From an uncultured Sphingomonadaceae bacterium (GTDB lineage: Bacteria > Pseudomonadota > Alphaproteobacteria > Sphingomonadales > Sphingomonadaceae): 64,000 nt of DNA. The DNA is taken from assembly GCA_947497315.1 (NCBI GenBank), contig CANMFX010000002.1, positions 868,001-932,000 of the forward strand, in the 5' to 3' direction. This document shows, one piece after another, positions 62,881 to 64,000 of the stretch (position 1 is its first letter; each line of letters starts with the position of its first letter). The translations under genes and the position numbers were made by a program. The notes below the pieces were generated by a model. It worked only from the letters and a program-made list of their open reading frames with translations, did no database searches and was not told the origin of the DNA.

Positions 62881-63048
62881 ATGAGTGAGAAGATATTGAT
62901 CGAAGACGAGAGCTTTGAAGACGTATCGGTTGTCAAAGGTAATCTAATTTATATCCAGCAAGGACCGCACCAGATTGTTTGTGGTTATGCCACTGCTGAG
63001 AAAATAGCCGAGGCCCTCCAACCCCCTCACCAGCACGGAGATGGATAA
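62881..63048 (+). CDS. Phage-region small protein, unknown (55 aa)
   Basis: Start ATG 62881 with GGGAGAG upstream; a 55-residue acidic protein ending in a His-rich tail (PPHQHGDG). Its stop shares one base with the next start. No family recognised. Confidence 0.5.
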   Translation: MSEKILIEDESFEDVSVVKGNLIYIQQGPHQIVCGYATAEKIAEALQPPHQHGDG

Positions 63049-63236
63049 TGCTGACACTTGATCTTTCGCACGTCCACCCAAAGCTGTCGCGCGGCCAAGT
63101 CTGGTGCCGTGAATGTGGCTCAACCCGCAAAGGCATCAACGGTATGCGTGACGGTTGGCCAAAATGCTGTGGCTACACAATGACTATCGACAGCCCTGTA
63201 GAGCAGCGAAAACTGGTCAAGGAGCAAAAGCTATGA
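63048..63236 (+). CDS. Zinc-ribbon-like phage-region protein (62 aa)
   Basis: A 62-residue protein with WCRECGS (CxxC, about 19-25) and PKCCGY (about 38-43), which fits a small zinc ribbon. It overlaps its neighbours by one and four bases. Unknown function; the cysteine pattern is the only clue. Confidence 0.55.
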   Translation: MLTLDLSHVHPKLSRGQVWCRECGSTRKGINGMRDGWPKCCGYTMTIDSPVEQRKLVKEQKL

Positions 63237-63487
63237 GTGTCTGCGCTAGTACAGCAGCCGAAAACACCTTGGAACGGCTTTCAGTCGCTGACAATCAAAA
63301 TGCTCAGCGGAACAAGTACGGGGAAGGCGTGCCACACGCCGTTTGGATGCTGATCGGCGTCGCCCAGGGCTATATTCAGAATGACAAGGCGCAACGGTGG
63401 CTCGGCTACGCTCAGGGCCTTCTGAAACCAAAAGGCCATATCACGCTTGAGGGCTGTAAGACTGCAAACAAGGAGGCATCTTTATGA
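63233..63487 (+). CDS. Phage-region protein, unknown (84 aa)
   Basis: An 84-residue protein starting at ATG 63233, overlapping the previous gene by ATGA. Helical, no signal peptide (HAVWMLIGVAQGYIQNDKAQRWLGYAQG). Not recognised; the pattern is typical of small phage early genes. Confidence 0.5.
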   Translation: MSVCASTAAENTLERLSVADNQNAQRNKYGEGVPHAVWMLIGVAQGYIQNDKAQRWLGYAQGLLKPKGHITLEGCKTANKEASL

Positions 63488-63987
63488 CCACGACCCCAAA
63501 AGAAACCGCCGTGACCGAACAGGTTGAGTTGGATAATTGCAAGCTTTGTGGCGGCAAGGCTGAACTCATAATTCCTCACGATGGCAGCAAGCCTTATGTA
63601 ATGTGCACGGTAAACTATTGCACACAGCCAAAAGATACCGCTCAACTAGCCATTGCAGCATGGAACACCCGCCCAGCCACCGATCCTGCGAAGGATGTTG
63701 AGGTAAGCGAACTTGCTGACAGCATCGCAACACTGATTGAATGGCGCGAAAGACAGCCTGATTACCAAGGCGAGGATGCAAAAGCCCATCATTACCGAAA
63801 AAACAGGCTGGCGCTTGATACGGCGATCCAAGCGATGGAATCCACCGCCGCCCAGAGCCAGTTGATCGAAGCTGCAGACAATTATGTTGCTGGAATAGAG
63901 GCTTTTGAAAATGGCGAGGTTGTTGACGCAATGCCGCTGAAAACGAAACTCTATGAAGCTGTAAAAGCATGGCGGGAGGGGAAATAG
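63484..63987 (+). CDS. Lar-like restriction-alleviation zinc-ribbon protein
   Basis: A 167-residue protein. The N-terminal part LDNCKLCGGKAELI...YVMCTVNYCTQPKDTAQLAIAAWNTR (about 17-60) is the Lar family pattern (CxxCGG...C...C...AxxxWNxR). Lar proteins of phages reduce host type I restriction. The C-terminal part is an extra helical region of about 100 residues, longer than classic Lar. Overlaps the previous gene by ATGA. Confidence 0.7.
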   Translation: MTTTPKETAVTEQVELDNCKLCGGKAELIIPHDGSKPYVMCTVNYCTQPKDTAQLAIAAWNTRPATDPAKDVEVSELADSIATLIEWRERQPDYQGEDAKAHHYRKNRLALDTAIQAMESTAAQSQLIEAADNYVAGIEAFENGEVVDAMPLKTKLYEAVKAWREGK

Positions 63988-63988
63988 G

Positions 63989-64000
63989 ATGTCAGATGAG
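63989..64000 (+). CDS. Start of next phage-region gene, truncated by the window
   Basis: ATG at 63989 reads MSDE to the window edge and follows the Lar-like stop by one base, with AGG just upstream. Nothing more can be said. Confidence 0.4.

Overview
The window looks like chromosomal DNA of a heterotrophic alphaproteobacterium, most likely a marine-type sphingomonad (Sphingomonadales, near Sphingorhabdus/Parasphingorhabdus). I infer this from the protein flavour and from alphaproteobacterial gene orders: dusB-ntrB-ntrC-ntrY-ntrX-hfq-hflX, fused ispDF, an archaeal-type short ProRS, phaR, and an Hfq made of two tandem Sm domains. No database search was possible, so all family names rest on motifs and remembered family features.

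Layout. 1-10.7 kb: a DUF808 membrane protein cut by the window edge, then a propionyl-CoA to succinyl-CoA cluster (methylmalonyl-CoA epimerase, enoyl-CoA hydratase, methylmalonyl-CoA mutase, biotin synthase, a 114-aa orphan, the biotin-carrying carboxylase alpha subunit, a metabolite:H+ symporter) and alanine racemase. 10.9-16.5 kb: phaR, proS, rnr, a peroxiredoxin and a universal stress protein. 16.6-20.5 kb: pyruvate dehydrogenase E2 and E3 genes, with the spaces around lpd filled by a family of about 70-bp palindrome-tipped repeats. One repeat pair encloses an intact DUF559 endonuclease-like gene, one encloses an in-frame-deleted copy, and one pair is empty. 20.5-24.4 kb: an amidohydrolase, a class IV aminotransferase overlapping a sulfotransferase-like gene, and small secreted proteins.

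24.39-26.99 kb is a 2.6-kb mini-island bounded by an exact 20-bp direct repeat of the 3' end of a tRNA-Ser(TGA) gene. It carries an orphan 286-aa protein, a KilA-N protein and a decayed ParB-like gene, but no integrase. 27-36 kb: cell-wall enzymes (MltB, RlpA, DacC), tmk, holB, metG, tatD, a metallo-beta-lactamase-fold hydrolase and an aspartic protease. 36-39 kb: small regulators, a nitroreductase and a serine hydrolase. 39-49 kb: mazG facing the nitrogen-regulation/RNA-chaperone operon. 49-56 kb: ispDF, pncC, a COQ10-like gene, lipA, and a bicarbonate-uptake operon (SbtA-type permease, SbtB-like PII protein, beta-carbonic anhydrase), then a PNPOx-like protein and a NYN-LOTUS protein. 56-61.5 kb: an FG-GAP propeller protein, EttA, an M28 peptidase, a PilZ-like protein and tRNA-Pro(TGG).

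From about 61.65 kb to the end is the edge of a prophage or phage-derived island: small, tightly packed genes including a Lar-like zinc-ribbon protein. It starts at a 16-bp fragment resembling the 3' end of a tRNA-Met(CAT) gene.

The most interesting features are the DUF559/palindrome element family, the tRNA-Ser mini-island with its KilA-N protein, the tandem Hfq, and the SbtA-SbtB-carbonic anhydrase operon in an apparently non-phototrophic genome.
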